DNA of 64,000 nucleotides, from NCBI RefSeq assembly GCF_013366925.1, contig NZ_JAALDK010000001.1, positions 1,123,089-1,187,088 of the forward strand, read 5' to 3'. The notes below the pieces were generated by a model. The model ran no database searches, was not told where the DNA came from, and saw only the letters and a list, made by a program, of their open reading frames with translations. Below are positions 47,767 through 58,145 of the stretch, in pieces; the stretch's first letter is position 1, and every line of letters begins with the position of its first letter. The position numbers were made by a program, and so were the translations under genes. Origin of the DNA: Paraburkholderia youngii. Its GTDB lineage: Bacteria; Pseudomonadota; Gammaproteobacteria; Burkholderiales; Burkholderiaceae.

Positions 47767-50345
47767 CACCAGTCCTCCTTCACCGCGCGCACGGCATCCA
47801 CCGACACCGCACCCCGTCCCGCTACCACCGCCGTCGTGCACGACAGCACTAGCATCACCAACGCGACCGTGCCCAGCACGAACCACGGCACATGCAGCGA
47901 CATGCTCCAGTGAAACGACTGCGGATTGACGACGAACACGAGAATCAGGCTGATCGCGAAACCAAGCGCGAAACCCAGCGCAATGCCGGATGCGGTGAGC
48001 AGGCCGCCCTCCGATGCGAGGATCGCAAAAATCTGCGCGCGCGTCACGCCGACGTGGCGCAACATCCCGAACTCGCGGGCGCGCGCGAGCGTCTGCGCGG
48101 AAAACGTCGCGGCGACACCGAACAAGCCGATCACTATGGCCACCGCCTCGAGCAGATACGTGACCGCGAAACTTCGATCGAAGATGACCAGCGTGCGCGC
48201 ACGGATCTCCCCCGGTTGCGACAAATCGAGCGAAGCGCCGAACGGCAACGCCTTCAAACTTGCGACGACGCGTTCGACACTCACGCCCGGCTCGACAGTC
48301 ACCGCGACATCGGTTGCGGTGGAGTCGCCGGTGAGCCGCCGATAATCGCCAAGCCGTATCTGAATCGCGCCGCTCTGCCGCGCGTAGTCGCGCCAGACAC
48401 CGGCGACGACGAACGTCTGGCCCTGCTCGCCGAGCGGCAACCGCACGCGTTGACCTGACTGATACCCATACAGGTCGACCATTGCTTCGGAAACCCAAAT
48501 AGGCATGTCTCCGGTGCGAAGCGCGGACGGGGAGAGCACCGCGCCGGTCATCTGCAGGGTCGCACCCGGATCGGCCGCATCGATCTCGCGGGCGAGCAGC
48601 GCGACGTCCGGGCGGGCGGGATCGAGTGTCAGATGCGTGATGCGCGAAAACGCAGCATGGCGGATGCCGGGGACCGTCGCGATGCGCGTCTGTTGGTCGG
48701 GCCGCAAGCCGCCACTGTCACCGCTATTGCCGCCGGAGGTTAGGCGCACATAGAGATCCGCGGACAGCAGATGCGAGATCCAGTCGTCGACGGATACGCG
48801 GAAGCTGGCCACCATGATCGCCATCGCGACGATCAGCGCGAAGCTCGACAGCACGCCGCCCATCGCGATCGACGCCTGCCCCGGCGCATTCGCGAGACGC
48901 GCAATCGCGAGCGTAGTCGTCGCGCCCGCGCGGCGTCGCGCGCCGCGCACATGGCTCGCCGCACCAAAAATCAGCGCGGTCACGCGCGGCATCAGTGCGA
49001 TGCCGCCGACGAGCAGCAACGCGACCGCCAGATAACCAGCAATCGGCGCATCGAACCACGGCGGCACGCGCGTCAGCGCGGCGGCCGCCAGCAAACAGCC
49101 GAACGCCGGCCACGGCGTCGCGAGCCGCGCCAGCGCGGTTTCCTCGGCGCCGGCCTTGAGTGCCGCGGCAGGCCGTGCGCGTGCCGCGTCGATGGCGGGC
49201 GCGACGCTGCCCAACACCGACACCGCGACCCCGAGCGCGAGAAACACCGCGCTCGCGAGCGGCTCGAAACCGACTCGCGGTTGCACACCCGGAAAATAGC
49301 CGCCGCCAAGATCGCTGCCGAAAAAGCGCAGCGCACCGCTTGCCATCGCGTAGCCGAGCGCAAGTCCAAACAACGAACCGAGTAGCCCGAGCAGCGCGCC
49401 TTCGAGCAGGATCTGCCGCAATAGCTGAGCTCGCGTGAGGCCGAGCACGCGTAGCATCGCGAACTGCGAGCGGCGTCGCACGACACCGAGCGCCTGCGTC
49501 GAAAACACGAGGAACGCGCCTGTGAACAGCGCGACCAGCGCGAGCACGTTCATGTTGATCCGATAAGCACGCGACAGGCGATCGGTACGGCTCTCAGTAT
49601 CGCGCGTTTCGGCGACTACCCAGGCACTGCCGAGTCGCTGCTGCAGATCGCGTTTGAAGCGTTGCCGATCGACGCCGCGCTCGAGCTGCACGTCGACGCG
49701 CGACAGCTTGCCCACCTTGCCGAACCGCCATTGCGCGGCGGCGATGTCCATCACCGCGAGCCGTTGACCCGGCCGCGTGCGCACGAGCCCGCCCGCGACG
49801 CGCAACTGCAGATCCGAGGTGCCGACGCGCAGCGTCACGTCGTCGCCGGTCTTGACGTTCAGCCATTGCTGCGCGGCCGTCGACAGAAATATCGCATCGG
49901 AGGCGAGCGTGTCGAACGGGCGCTCAGGCGAGGCTACGCCGATCAGATCGGGCGTGATCCGGCTCGCCTTGAAGACGTCGATCCCGAGAACGGGCAGTGC
50001 ACCGTTGCGGCCGGGCACCGCGACGTCGAGCGCGAGCACGGGACTCGCTAGCGCCACGCCCGGCTCGTTGGCCAGCTGCGGATAAAGGGACTCGTCGACG
50101 AAAGGCTGCGCGCCGCGCACTTGCAGGTCCGCTTCCCCGGACAGACTGCGCGCGGCCGCGGAGAATTCATTGAAGGCCGCGCTGTTGATCAGTTGCACCG
50201 CGTAGCCGAGCGCGACGCCGAGCGCGATCGTCGCGATTGCGACGAGTGCGCGTCCGCGATGGCTGCGCCATTCCGCGGCCAGTAGCCAGCCTGCGAGAAC
50301 GCGATAGCCGGGCGCGCGCGGCAGTGGCTGAAGGTCAGCGGCCAT
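47766..50345 (-). CDS. FtsX-type ABC transporter permease
   Basis: This 859-residue membrane protein has two FtsX-like domains and eight or more predicted transmembrane helices in two groups (residues about 33-53, 285-420 and 440-490, then 740-850). Periplasmic segments of the MacB/LolE kind lie between them. Met at 50345 gives the usual N terminus (AADLQPLPRAPGY, then WLLAAEWRSHRGRALVAIAT) and overlaps the ATPase gene by 11 bases. Its role is probably extraction or export of a lipid-like substrate. Confidence 0.85.
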   Translation of the reverse strand: MAADLQPLPRAPGYRVLAGWLLAAEWRSHRGRALVAIATIALGVALGYAVQLINSAAFNEFSAAARSLSGEADLQVRGAQPFVDESLYPQLANEPGVALASPVLALDVAVPGRNGALPVLGIDVFKASRITPDLIGVASPERPFDTLASDAIFLSTAAQQWLNVKTGDDVTLRVGTSDLQLRVAGGLVRTRPGQRLAVMDIAAAQWRFGKVGKLSRVDVQLERGVDRQRFKRDLQQRLGSAWVVAETRDTESRTDRLSRAYRINMNVLALVALFTGAFLVFSTQALGVVRRRSQFAMLRVLGLTRAQLLRQILLEGALLGLLGSLFGLALGYAMASGALRFFGSDLGGGYFPGVQPRVGFEPLASAVFLALGVAVSVLGSVAPAIDAARARPAAALKAGAEETALARLATPWPAFGCLLAAAALTRVPPWFDAPIAGYLAVALLLVGGIALMPRVTALIFGAASHVRGARRRAGATTTLAIARLANAPGQASIAMGGVLSSFALIVAMAIMVASFRVSVDDWISHLLSADLYVRLTSGGNSGDSGGLRPDQQTRIATVPGIRHAAFSRITHLTLDPARPDVALLAREIDAADPGATLQMTGAVLSPSALRTGDMPIWVSEAMVDLYGYQSGQRVRLPLGEQGQTFVVAGVWRDYARQSGAIQIRLGDYRRLTGDSTATDVAVTVEPGVSVERVVASLKALPFGASLDLSQPGEIRARTLVIFDRSFAVTYLLEAVAIVIGLFGVAATFSAQTLARAREFGMLRHVGVTRAQIFAILASEGGLLTASGIALGFALGFAISLILVFVVNPQSFHWSMSLHVPWFVLGTVALVMLVLSCTTAVVAGRGAVSVDAVRAVKEDW

Positions 50346-51069
50346 CGTCGGTCGAGCGGGCCGCGGCGTGCGCGACGTTCGCGGCTTTATCGCGCGCGGC
50401 ATGCAAGCCGCCGTCGCTCAGGATCAACACCCGGTCGGCCACGGCTGCCGCGGCTTCCGAATGCGTGACCATGATCGTCGCCGCGCCCGTCGCCTTGCTT
50501 TGCGCGCGGAACAGGCCGAGTACGTCGTGCGCCGTCGCGGGATCGAGGTTGCCGGTCGGTTCGTCGGCGAGAAGCAGCGTTGGACGATGCACGAGTGCGC
50601 GTGCAATGGCTACGCGCTGCAATTCGCCACCGGAGAGATCGCGCGGAAAGTCGTCGCCGCGTCCGCCGAGCCCGACCGCCGCGAGCATGTCGAGCGCGGC
50701 GGCCGTCGGCAGATCGTTGAGCAGCAGTGGCAGCGCGACGTTCTGCGCGAGCGTCAGATGCGGCAGCACATGAAACGCCTGGAATACGAAGCCGAGCTTC
50801 TGGCGGCGCAGACGCGTCGCGGCGTTATCGTCGAGTTGCTCGACCGGGCGTCCGTCGATCAGCACACTGCCGCTATCGGCGCGGTCGAGTCCGGCGATCA
50901 GGTTGAGCAACGTCGACTTGCCAACGCCCGAGTCGCCCATGATCGCGACGAACTCTCCCGCAGCGAGCGTGAAGTCGAGCTGCGCGAGCACGATGCGGCC
51001 GGTGCCGTACCGCTTGCTGAGGCCGCGGCATTCGAGTGCGGGTACGACGTCGTCGTCACGAAGCGCCAT
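50335..51069 (-). CDS. ABC transporter ATPase (LolD/MacB type)
   Basis: This 244-residue ATPase has Walker A GDSGVGKSTLLNLIAG, signature DLSGGELQRVAIARAL, Walker B LLLADEPTGNLD and the H loop VTHSE, all intact. It is the first gene of the leftward operon ATPase, permease, AttH-like protein. The closest well-known relatives are LolD and the ATPase half of MacB. Confidence 0.93.
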   Translation of the reverse strand: MALRDDDVVPALECRGLSKRYGTGRIVLAQLDFTLAAGEFVAIMGDSGVGKSTLLNLIAGLDRADSGSVLIDGRPVEQLDDNAATRLRRQKLGFVFQAFHVLPHLTLAQNVALPLLLNDLPTAAALDMLAAVGLGGRGDDFPRDLSGGELQRVAIARALVHRPTLLLADEPTGNLDPATAHDVLGLFRAQSKATGAATIMVTHSEAAAAVADRVLILSDGGLHAARDKAANVAHAAARSTDDGR

Positions 51070-51750
51070 GCGAGGAGGTCCGGAAAAGGGGCCGGGCGAG
51101 GGGCGCCGGCCAGGCGAAATGAGTGTGCCTCGCCGCGCGGATTTCCGCAGCAGCTACCAGGCGAAACGTTGATTTTCGTAAGGTGATTGGAAGATTGGCG
51201 CGCCTCGGTGGCGCAGTTTTAGCGCATCTTGATCCGAGGCGCTCGCTATCGTTGCCCCTTTTCGCCGGTCGATTCAGACCGCCCGGACAAAAAAATTTTT
51301 TGTCGTCGACAACGCAAATTCTTGTTCAGATGCGGGTCGTCGCCGCGGGCCGAAAAGCACCGTTCAGCACGATCCGTTCCAGCCGAACCGGCCCCACAAA
51401 CAGGCGATGCCTAAAAGCGGCCAACCTCCCGGTAATTGCCAGCTTTTGCTGCCAAATTCTCAAGACCCTGCGGGGTCTTTGTAACAAAGTGAAAACGCAC
51501 ATTTTGATGCGTTTTGCAAGCGTCCAGGTCGCAACAATCTAATCTGAAGGGATTTATTGGCTGCTGCGATGCAAAATTATTCTTATCTTGGTAATCTCCC
51601 ACCCTCGGTCGGTCGGCTGCGGGTAAACGTGTAGCGGGAAACCCCTCCACGCGTCAATTTCAGCGCACTCCAACTTACATTCCAATTTCAATGCCTGCTG
51701 TTTTGGCGGCATTGACGCAGCGTTTTGTACTTCAAGTTTTGACAGAGCAC
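51070..51750. other. Intergenic region before the nuoM-like gene
   Basis: This 680-bp region between divergent genes is less GC-rich than its surroundings. It holds a GC hairpin AAGACCC/GGGTCTT around 51463-51480 and a perfect 8-bp palindrome at 51492-51515. No gene is supported. The promoter of the nuoM-like gene should be in 51500-51740. Confidence 0.5.
51492..51515. repeat. 8-bp inverted repeat
   Basis: AAAACGCA and TGCGTTTT flank an eight-base AT-rich loop. The flanking A and T runs let it act as a terminator in both directions; a regulator-binding site is the other possibility. Confidence 0.5.
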
Positions 51751-53307
51751 ATGCCATTGCCTCTCCTAAGTCTTCTCATCTGGATCCCCATCGTCGCCGG
51801 CTTCGTGGTTCTGCGCGCCGGGTCCGACGCGGCGCGTAATCGCACGCGCTGGCTCGCGCTGATCGGCGCGGTGGCGGGTTTGTTGCCGGTGATTCCGGTC
51901 GTGGCGAATTTCCGCAACGACGTGACCTCGATGCAGTTCGTCGAGAACGTCCGCTGGTCGCCGACGTTCGATATCGCATGGCATGTGGGAATCGACGGGA
52001 TTTCGCTGTGGCTCGTCGCGCTGACCGCGCTGACGACGATCATCATCGTGATCGCGTCGTGGGAGTCGATCACCCAGCGTACCGCGCAGTACTACGGCGC
52101 GTTCCTGATGCTGTCGGGTTTCATGCAGGGCGTGTTCACGTCGCTCGACGGCATGATGTTCTTCATTGCATTCGAGGCGACGCTGATCCCGCTGTATCTG
52201 CTGATCGGCACGTACGGTCACAAGAACCGCACGTATGCGGCGGTGAAGTTCTTCTTCGTGTCGTTGCTCGGCTCGCTGATGATGCTGATGTCGCTGCTCT
52301 ATCTGTATAGCCAGACGCACAGCTTCGACCTCGCCGTGTGGCGCGAGGCGCATCTCGACATGGTGCCGCAGGCGCTGATCTTCCTCGGCTTCCTCGCCGC
52401 GTTCGGCGTGAAGGTGCCGATGTGGCCGCTGCACACGTGGCTGCCCGACGTGCACCTCGACGGTCCCACCGGCGCCGCGGTGATGATCGGCATGCTGAAG
52501 ATCGGCGGCTACGGTCTGCTGCGTTTCGCGCTGCCGATCGCGCCGCAAGCGAGCCACTTCTTTGCGCCGATGATGATCACGCTGTCGCTCGTCGCGGTGA
52601 TCTATTCGAGCCTGCTCGCGCTCGTGCAAACCGACATGCGCCGCCTGCTCGCGTATTCGACGGTCGCGCATATGGGCCTCGTCACGCTCGGTCTGTTCGT
52701 CTTCAACCGCTTCGGCCAGGCCGGCGCAATCGTGCAGATGATCTCCTATGGCGTGGTGTCCGGCGCGATGCTGTTGTGCACCGGCATGCTGTACGACCGC
52801 ACGAAAAGCGCATCGATCGCCGAATACGGTGGCGTCGCCAACACGATGCCGCGCTTTGCCGCTTTCGTGATGTTGTTCTCGATGGCCAACATCGGTCTGC
52901 CGGGCACGTCGGGTTTCGTCGGCGAATTCATGGTGCTGATGGGCGCGATCCGCTTCAACTTCTGGATCGGCGCGATCGCCGCGACCACGCTGATCCTGAG
53001 CGCGGCCTACACGCTGTGGATGTATAAGCGCGTGATCTTCGGCGCGATCGCCAATGCGCGCGTCGCGAATCTGAAGGACCTCGGCAAGCGCGAGTTCGCG
53101 CTGCTCGGTGCGTTGGCGCTGCTGGTGCTCGCGATCGGTCTCAATCCGAAGCCGTTTACCGATGCGATCGATCCGTCGGTCGGCACGCTGCTAGCGCAAT
53201 CCGAACGCTCGGCGCTTCCTTCTGACAACGTGCGGGCCGAAGCTGGCGAGCATCTGCAGGCGGCGGCGCCCGGACCGGCACCCGTCGCCACGCACAATCC
53301 GGGTTAA
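51751..53307 (+). CDS. NADH-quinone oxidoreductase subunit M-like protein (solitary)
   Basis: This 518-residue antiporter-like membrane subunit of complex I has about 14 transmembrane helices and the proton-channel motifs FEATLIPLYLLIG (Glu), FGVKVPMWPLHTWLPDVHLD (Lys and His) and LLAYSTVAHMGLV. No other nuo genes are in the window. The C-terminal 35 residues are a Pro/Ala-rich tail. ATG at 51751 matches the usual LLSLLIWIPIVAG start; the frame extends back to 51691. Its place just before cyoABCD suggests an extra subunit or a Mrp-like module. Confidence 0.85.
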   Translation: MPLPLLSLLIWIPIVAGFVVLRAGSDAARNRTRWLALIGAVAGLLPVIPVVANFRNDVTSMQFVENVRWSPTFDIAWHVGIDGISLWLVALTALTTIIIVIASWESITQRTAQYYGAFLMLSGFMQGVFTSLDGMMFFIAFEATLIPLYLLIGTYGHKNRTYAAVKFFFVSLLGSLMMLMSLLYLYSQTHSFDLAVWREAHLDMVPQALIFLGFLAAFGVKVPMWPLHTWLPDVHLDGPTGAAVMIGMLKIGGYGLLRFALPIAPQASHFFAPMMITLSLVAVIYSSLLALVQTDMRRLLAYSTVAHMGLVTLGLFVFNRFGQAGAIVQMISYGVVSGAMLLCTGMLYDRTKSASIAEYGGVANTMPRFAAFVMLFSMANIGLPGTSGFVGEFMVLMGAIRFNFWIGAIAATTLILSAAYTLWMYKRVIFGAIANARVANLKDLGKREFALLGALALLVLAIGLNPKPFTDAIDPSVGTLLAQSERSALPSDNVRAEAGEHLQAAAPGPAPVATHNPG

Positions 53308-53330
53308 AAGAACAGAGCGCAAGAACCGTT

Positions 53331-53373
53331 GTCGCATCCGCGCGTCAGGATGCGGCGACGCTTTTGCGCTTTT
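53331..53373 (+). terminator. Probable terminator after the nuoM-like gene
   Basis: GTCGCATCC and GGATGCGGCGAC pair with a two-base bulge, and CGCTTTTGCGCTTTTG follows. The stop of the nuoM-like gene is 24 bases upstream. The rest of the gap to 53697 is AT-rich in 53590-53690 and should contain the cyo promoter. Confidence 0.55.
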
Positions 53374-53697
53374 GCCCGTCGCTACGAATCCCTTTGTGAA
53401 TGCATGCTCGACGAAGTACTGCGAAACCGCTGCGCGTCCGGCGGTTTTCCAGTGCTTATTTGAAGGGGATCTTGCGATGCGTCAACTTTCGATGCTTCGT
53501 TTTTGAAGCGTCGCAAACGACGCTGGTGAATAGGGTGTGCGGGGAATGCGGCAACGTGTCGCACTGCGGCGCGATGCAATAGATCGTTGCAAATTCGAGT
53601 GTTTATTAGCATTCGCTGCCCCCCTATTATGCGAGCGCTTATTACTGGAGAGCCGTCGAATGACGTTCGTTGAAGTCAAAAAAACGAGGCAGTGGAT

Positions 53698-54591
53698 ATG
53701 AAAGGACGGGCGCTGAGAAGGCCGGCAAGTTTCGTTTCCGTCAGCCTCATGTTGCTGCTTTCGGGTTGCAGCAACCTCGATATTCTGAATCCGAAGGGGA
53801 GTGTGGGACTCGCGGAGCGTGATCTGATCGCGACTTCGGTGTGGGCCATGCTGATTGTCGTGGTGCCGGTCATTCTGATGACACTGTTTTTCGCGTGGCG
53901 TTATCGCGCGTCGAACAGAAACGCTGAATACAAACCGGGGTGGACGCATTCCACCGCGATCGAAGTCGTCGTTTGGACGATTCCGGCGCTGATCATTTTG
54001 TTCCTCGCCGTGTTGACGTGGAAGAGCACGCATGAGCTCGACCCGTATCGTCCGCTCGAGTCTCAGGTCAAGCCGATCAACGTCGAAGTCGTCGCGCTCG
54101 ACTGGAAGTGGCTGTTCATCTATCCGGACCTCGGTATCGCATCGGTGAACCAGCTCGCGATCCCCGTCGGCACGCCGGTGAACTTCCGGATTACGTCGGA
54201 CACGGTGATGAACTCATTCTTCATCCCGCAGTTGGGCGGCCAGATCTACGCGATGGCAGGCATGCAGACTCGCCTGCACCTGATCGCCGATCACACCGGC
54301 GACTACGCGGGCCTCGCGGCGAACTTCAGCGGCAAGGGCTTCTCGGACATGAAGTTCCGTACGCTCGCCTCGTCGCCTGAAGAATTCAACGCCTGGGTTG
54401 AGAAGGTGCGCGCTTCGTCGGACCGCCTCGACATGGACCGCTATCACGCGGTGTCGGAGCCGAGCGAAAAGGACCCTGTGCGGTACTTCTCGACCGTCGA
54501 TCCGAAGCTCTTCAATAACATCATTGCCAAATACAACAACGGCAACGTCATCGACAACATGAAAGACGCCAACTGTGCGCCTAAGGGGTAA
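53698..54591 (+). CDS. cyoA: Cytochrome bo quinol oxidase subunit II
   Basis: This 297-residue membrane subunit has a lipoprotein signal (lipobox LLSGC, Cys24), two transmembrane helices and a cupredoxin domain (VVALDWKWLFIYPDLGIA). As expected for a quinol oxidase, it lacks the CuA Cys pair. ATG at 53698 has GAGG eight bases upstream; GTG at 53692 is less likely. It is the first gene of cyoABCD. Confidence 0.95.
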   Translation: MKGRALRRPASFVSVSLMLLLSGCSNLDILNPKGSVGLAERDLIATSVWAMLIVVVPVILMTLFFAWRYRASNRNAEYKPGWTHSTAIEVVVWTIPALIILFLAVLTWKSTHELDPYRPLESQVKPINVEVVALDWKWLFIYPDLGIASVNQLAIPVGTPVNFRITSDTVMNSFFIPQLGGQIYAMAGMQTRLHLIADHTGDYAGLAANFSGKGFSDMKFRTLASSPEEFNAWVEKVRASSDRLDMDRYHAVSEPSEKDPVRYFSTVDPKLFNNIIAKYNNGNVIDNMKDANCAPKG

Positions 54592-54594
54592 CTC

Positions 54595-56616
54595 ATGTTC
54601 GGAAAACTAACTCTCGATGCGATTCCGTATCACGAGCCCATCATCGTCACGGCGGGCGCCGGCATGGCCCTCGCCGCACTGGCGGTGCTCGGCGGAATCA
54701 CGTATTTCGGCAAATGGCGCTATCTGTGGAGCGAATGGCTGACGTCCGTCGATCATAAGAAGATCGGTGTCATGTACATCGTCGTTGCGTTCATCATGCT
54801 GTTGCGCGGCTTTGCCGACGCAATCATGATGCGTATGCAACTGGCGCTGTCGTACCTGAGCCCAGGCTATCTGCCGCCGCATCACTACGACCAGATCTTC
54901 ACCGCGCACGGCGTCATCATGATCTTCTTCATGGCGATGACGTTCATGATCGGTTTGATGAACATCATCGTGCCGCTGCAGATCGGCGCGCGCGACGTCG
55001 CTTTCCCGTTCATCAACTCGCTGAGCTTCTGGCTGACGGCAGTCAGCGCGATCCTGATCAACATTTCGCTGGTGGTTGGTGAATTTGCACAGACGGGCTG
55101 GCTCGCTTATCCGCCGTTGTCGGAATTGCAGTTCAGTCCAGGTGTCGGCGTCGACTACTACCTGTGGAGTCTGCAGATCTCCGGTGTCGGCACGTTGCTG
55201 ACTGGTGTGAACTTCTTCGTGACGATCGTGAAGATGCGCGCTCCGGGCATGTCGTGGATGAAGATGCCGGTGTTCACGTGGACCTCGTTGTGCGCGAACG
55301 TGCTGATCATGGCGTCGTTCCCGATCCTGACCGTCACGCTCGCGCTGCTCGGTCTCGACCGTTACCTCGGCATGCACTTCTTCACGAACGAAGCCGGCGG
55401 CAACGCGATGCTGTACCTGAACCTGATCTGGGCCTGGGGTCACCCCGAGGTGTACATCCTGGTCCTGCCGGCGTTCGGTATTTTCTCGGAAGTCGTCGCG
55501 ACCTTCGCGAAGAAGCCGCTGTTCGGCTACAAGACGATGGTCTGGGCGACCTGCGCGATCATGGTGCTGTCGTTTCTCGTGTGGCTGCATCACTTCTTCA
55601 CGATGGGTTCGGGCGCGGACGTGAACGCGTTCTTCGGCATCGCGACGATGGTGATCTCGATTCCGACCGGCGTTAAGGTGTTCAACTGGCTGTTTACGAT
55701 TTACAAGGGCCGTCTGAAATTCACGACGCCGGTTCTGTGGACGATCGGCTTCATCATCACGTTCACGATCGGCGGTATGACCGGCGTGATGCTGGCGATC
55801 CCGGGCGCGGACTTCATGCTGCACAACAGCCTGTTCCTGATCGCTCACTTCCACAACGTGATTATCGGTGGCGTGCTGTTCGGCTATCTGGCCGGCTTCA
55901 ACTACTGGTTCCCGAAGGCGTTCGGCTTCAAGCTGAACGAGAAGCTCGGCAAGGCCGCGTTCTGGTTCTGGCAAATTGGTTTCTGGGTCGCATTCACGCC
56001 GCTGTATGTGCTCGGCTTCATGGGCGCGACTCGTCGTCTGAACCATTACGACAACCCGGACTGGCATCCGTGGATGATCATCGCCGCGTTCGGCGCGGTG
56101 CTGATCGCAATCGGTATCGCTTGCCAGCTGCTGCAACTGGTCGTCAGCATCCGCAATCGCAACAAGATGGAAAACCGCGACCTCACGGGCGATCCGTGGG
56201 ACGGTCATACGCTGGAATGGGCGACGAGCTCGCCGCCGCCGGTTTATAACTTCGCTCACATCCCGGACGTCCGCTCGCTTGACGCGTTCAGCGAAATGAA
56301 GTCGCGCAAGGGCGGCGTCAAAGTGCCGGCGTATCGCGACATTCACATGCCGTCGAATACGTCCGCGGGTCTGCTGGTGGGGCTGTTCTCGCTGGTGCTC
56401 GGATTTGCAGCCGTGTGGCACATCTGGTGGCTTGCGATCGTTGGCCTGATTGGCACGATCGTCACCGTGATCGTCTACAGCTTCATGGACAACGACGGCT
56501 ATTACATTCCGGCGGACACTGTCGCGCTGATTGAAGAGAAACGCAACGGCGGTGCTGGCGCCGTGGCCGGTGTCGGCGCAAGCGTCGGCAAGCAGGTCGC
56601 GCTGGAGGTGGACTGA
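54595..56616 (+). CDS. cyoB: Cytochrome bo quinol oxidase subunit I
   Basis: This 673-residue heme-copper oxidase catalytic subunit has about 15 helices. The active-site motifs are [10 protein letters not shown] (heme His), [20 protein letters not shown] (CuB His and cross-linked Tyr), WLHHFFTMG (two CuB His) and [12 protein letters not shown] (heme ligands). The start follows AAGGGG, three bases after cyoA. It reduces oxygen to water and pumps protons. Confidence 0.97.
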   Translation: MFGKLTLDAIPYHEPIIVTAGAGMALAALAVLGGITYFGKWRYLWSEWLTSVDHKKIGVMYIVVAFIMLLRGFADAIMMRMQLALSYLSPGYLPPHHYDQIFTAHGVIMIFFMAMTFMIGLMNIIVPLQIGARDVAFPFINSLSFWLTAVSAILINISLVVGEFAQTGWLAYPPLSELQFSPGVGVDYYLWSLQISGVGTLLTGVNFFVTIVKMRAPGMSWMKMPVFTWTSLCANVLIMASFPILTVTLALLGLDRYLGMHFFTNEAGGNAMLYLNLIWAWGHPEVYILVLPAFGIFSEVVATFAKKPLFGYKTMVWATCAIMVLSFLVWLHHFFTMGSGADVNAFFGIATMVISIPTGVKVFNWLFTIYKGRLKFTTPVLWTIGFIITFTIGGMTGVMLAIPGADFMLHNSLFLIAHFHNVIIGGVLFGYLAGFNYWFPKAFGFKLNEKLGKAAFWFWQIGFWVAFTPLYVLGFMGATRRLNHYDNPDWHPWMIIAAFGAVLIAIGIACQLLQLVVSIRNRNKMENRDLTGDPWDGHTLEWATSSPPPVYNFAHIPDVRSLDAFSEMKSRKGGVKVPAYRDIHMPSNTSAGLLVGLFSLVLGFAAVWHIWWLAIVGLIGTIVTVIVYSFMDNDGYYIPADTVALIEEKRNGGAGAVAGVGASVGKQVALEVD

Positions 56617-57221
56617 TGTTACAGAAGACTATAGCGGTTGAGCCGCATCTCGCGCCGGACCACGTGCCGTCGCACTCGGTGTTCGGCTTTTGGGTGTACC
56701 TGATGACCGACTGCATCATCTTCGCGGCACTGTTCGCAGTGTTCGCGGTGATGAGCCAGCAGTTCGCGGGCGGTCCGAGCGGTAAGGAGCTGTTCGAGAT
56801 TCCCGGCGTCGCGCTCGAAACGACGATGCTGCTGCTCTCGAGTATCACCTACGGCTTCGCGATGCTCGGCGCGCACAAGAACCGCAAGGGCGCGCTGCTC
56901 GGCTGGCTCGGCGTGACTTTCCTGCTGGGTCTCTCGTTCCTCGTACTGGAATTGCGCGAGTTCTCGCACATGATCGCCGACGGCGCGGGTCCGAGCCGCA
57001 GCGCGTTCCTGTCGTCGTTCTTCACCCTGGTCGGCACGCACGGTCTGCACGTGACGTTCGGCCTGATCTGGATGGTGGTGCTGGCGCTGCAAGTGATGCG
57101 TCATCGCGACCTGACCGAACGCGACATGATCCGTCTGACGTGCCTGAGCCTTTTCTGGCACTTCCTCGACGTCGTGTGGATCGGCGTTTTCACCTTTGTC
57201 TATCTTGCGAGCGTGATCTAA
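56616..57221 (+). CDS. cyoC: Cytochrome bo quinol oxidase subunit III
   Basis: This 201-residue protein has five transmembrane helices and the subunit-III pattern PDHVPSHSVFGFWVYLMTDC, with TLVGTHGLHVTFGLIW and LFWHFLDVVWIGVF. It overlaps cyoB by one base (TGATG) and is followed directly by cyoD. Confidence 0.96.
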   Translation: MLQKTIAVEPHLAPDHVPSHSVFGFWVYLMTDCIIFAALFAVFAVMSQQFAGGPSGKELFEIPGVALETTMLLLSSITYGFAMLGAHKNRKGALLGWLGVTFLLGLSFLVLELREFSHMIADGAGPSRSAFLSSFFTLVGTHGLHVTFGLIWMVVLALQVMRHRDLTERDMIRLTCLSLFWHFLDVVWIGVFTFVYLASVI

Positions 57222-57563
57222 ATGGACCATAGCCATAGCGCCCATGGCGCACACTCGGAAGGCGGTCACGGCAGCTTCGGCAGCTACATGACGGGCTTCG
57301 TGCTCTCCGTCATTCTGACCGTCGCGGCATTCGCGATCGTGATGACCGGTACGTTGACGGGCCAGAGCGCGTTGTTCGCGATCGCGGGCCTCGCGGTCGT
57401 GCAGATCCTCGTGCATCTGGTCTTCTTCCTGCATATGAACACGTCGTCGTCGCAGCGCTGGAACGTGACGGCGTTTGTGTTCACCGTGCTGACCGCGGTT
57501 ATCGTGGTCGGCGGCACGTTGTGGGTGATGCATAACGTCAGTATGAACATGATGTCGCGCTAA
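57222..57563 (+). CDS. cyoD: Cytochrome bo quinol oxidase subunit IV
   Basis: This 113-residue protein has three transmembrane helices (SYMTGFVLSVILTVAAFAI, ALFAIAGLAVVQILVHLVFF, TAFVFTVLTAVIVVGGTLWV), as in CyoD. It starts at the base after the cyoC stop. The heme O synthase gene cyoE does not follow; a terminator does. Confidence 0.95.
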   Translation: MDHSHSAHGAHSEGGHGSFGSYMTGFVLSVILTVAAFAIVMTGTLTGQSALFAIAGLAVVQILVHLVFFLHMNTSSSQRWNVTAFVFTVLTAVIVVGGTLWVMHNVSMNMMSR

Positions 57564-57595
57564 GCGGATAACGCTTTAGCGTTAGCATCGGTAAC

Positions 57596-57630
57596 AAAGC
57601 CCCGCAAGATTGAAATCTTGCGGGGCTTTT
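57596..57630 (+). terminator. cyo operon terminator
   Basis: A perfect 15-bp stem (AAAGCCCCGCAAGAT with ATCTTGCGGGGCTTT) and a TGAA loop end in a T run. It lies 33 bases after the cyoD stop. Confidence 0.93.
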
Positions 57631-57740
57631 GCTTTGTCTGGACGGTTTGTTTTTTACTGTGCTCGTGGTGCGCGGAATACGAAAACGTCATCGATATGCA
57701 GGAGCGTTGCGAATCGCCAAAGGCCGTCGTAATAGAAGAA

Positions 57741-57885
57741 GCCCACTGCTTCGACGAAAAGCTACATGCGTATCTGCAACACTGTCAGGGCACTGCTTTT
57801 TCCGTCGTTCGTCGAAGGTTGCGGGATGCCGCTCGCCGAAGCGCTCGAGTTCAAAGTACCGATACTCGAGAGTGAGTGCGATTTC
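57741..57885 (+). pseudogene. Glycosyltransferase family 1/4 remnant
   Basis: The frame through 57800-57880 encodes LLFPSFVEGCGMPLAEALEF, then KVPIL, which is the nucleotide-sugar-binding E-x7-E motif region of GT4 enzymes. The preceding helix (DEKLHAYLQHCQ) is in a different frame, with the shift at a T5 run near 57798. No other part of a glycosyltransferase is present. This is a fragment of a lost polysaccharide gene. The rest of 57631-58145 shows nothing recognisable. Confidence 0.6.
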
Positions 57886-58145
57886 GATCCGTCGCGTCGA
57901 TGCCGGGGCGCCAGCGGACTGAGCCCCTGTCAGGTTCAAGCACAGCGTCTACGCGCGTAGAGCGCATCGGAACATTGCGTATCTGTTTGCAGTAGAAGGT
58001 ATTAGGAACTTCCGGTCAAACCATGGTACCCCTGGAGGCATGACAAGGAGAATCCAAAGACCTTATACGACAGACGCCAACCTTCCGCTGCGGCAACTAA
58101 CACCGTCTGGCCGCCTTCGGCAATCGCGTCCCACGTTCGCCGTAC

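Noticed and set aside
54607..56421. A 604-codon minus-strand frame rich in His, Arg and Asp
   Set aside because: It is antisense to cyoB; the unusual composition mirrors the hydrophobic codons of the real gene.
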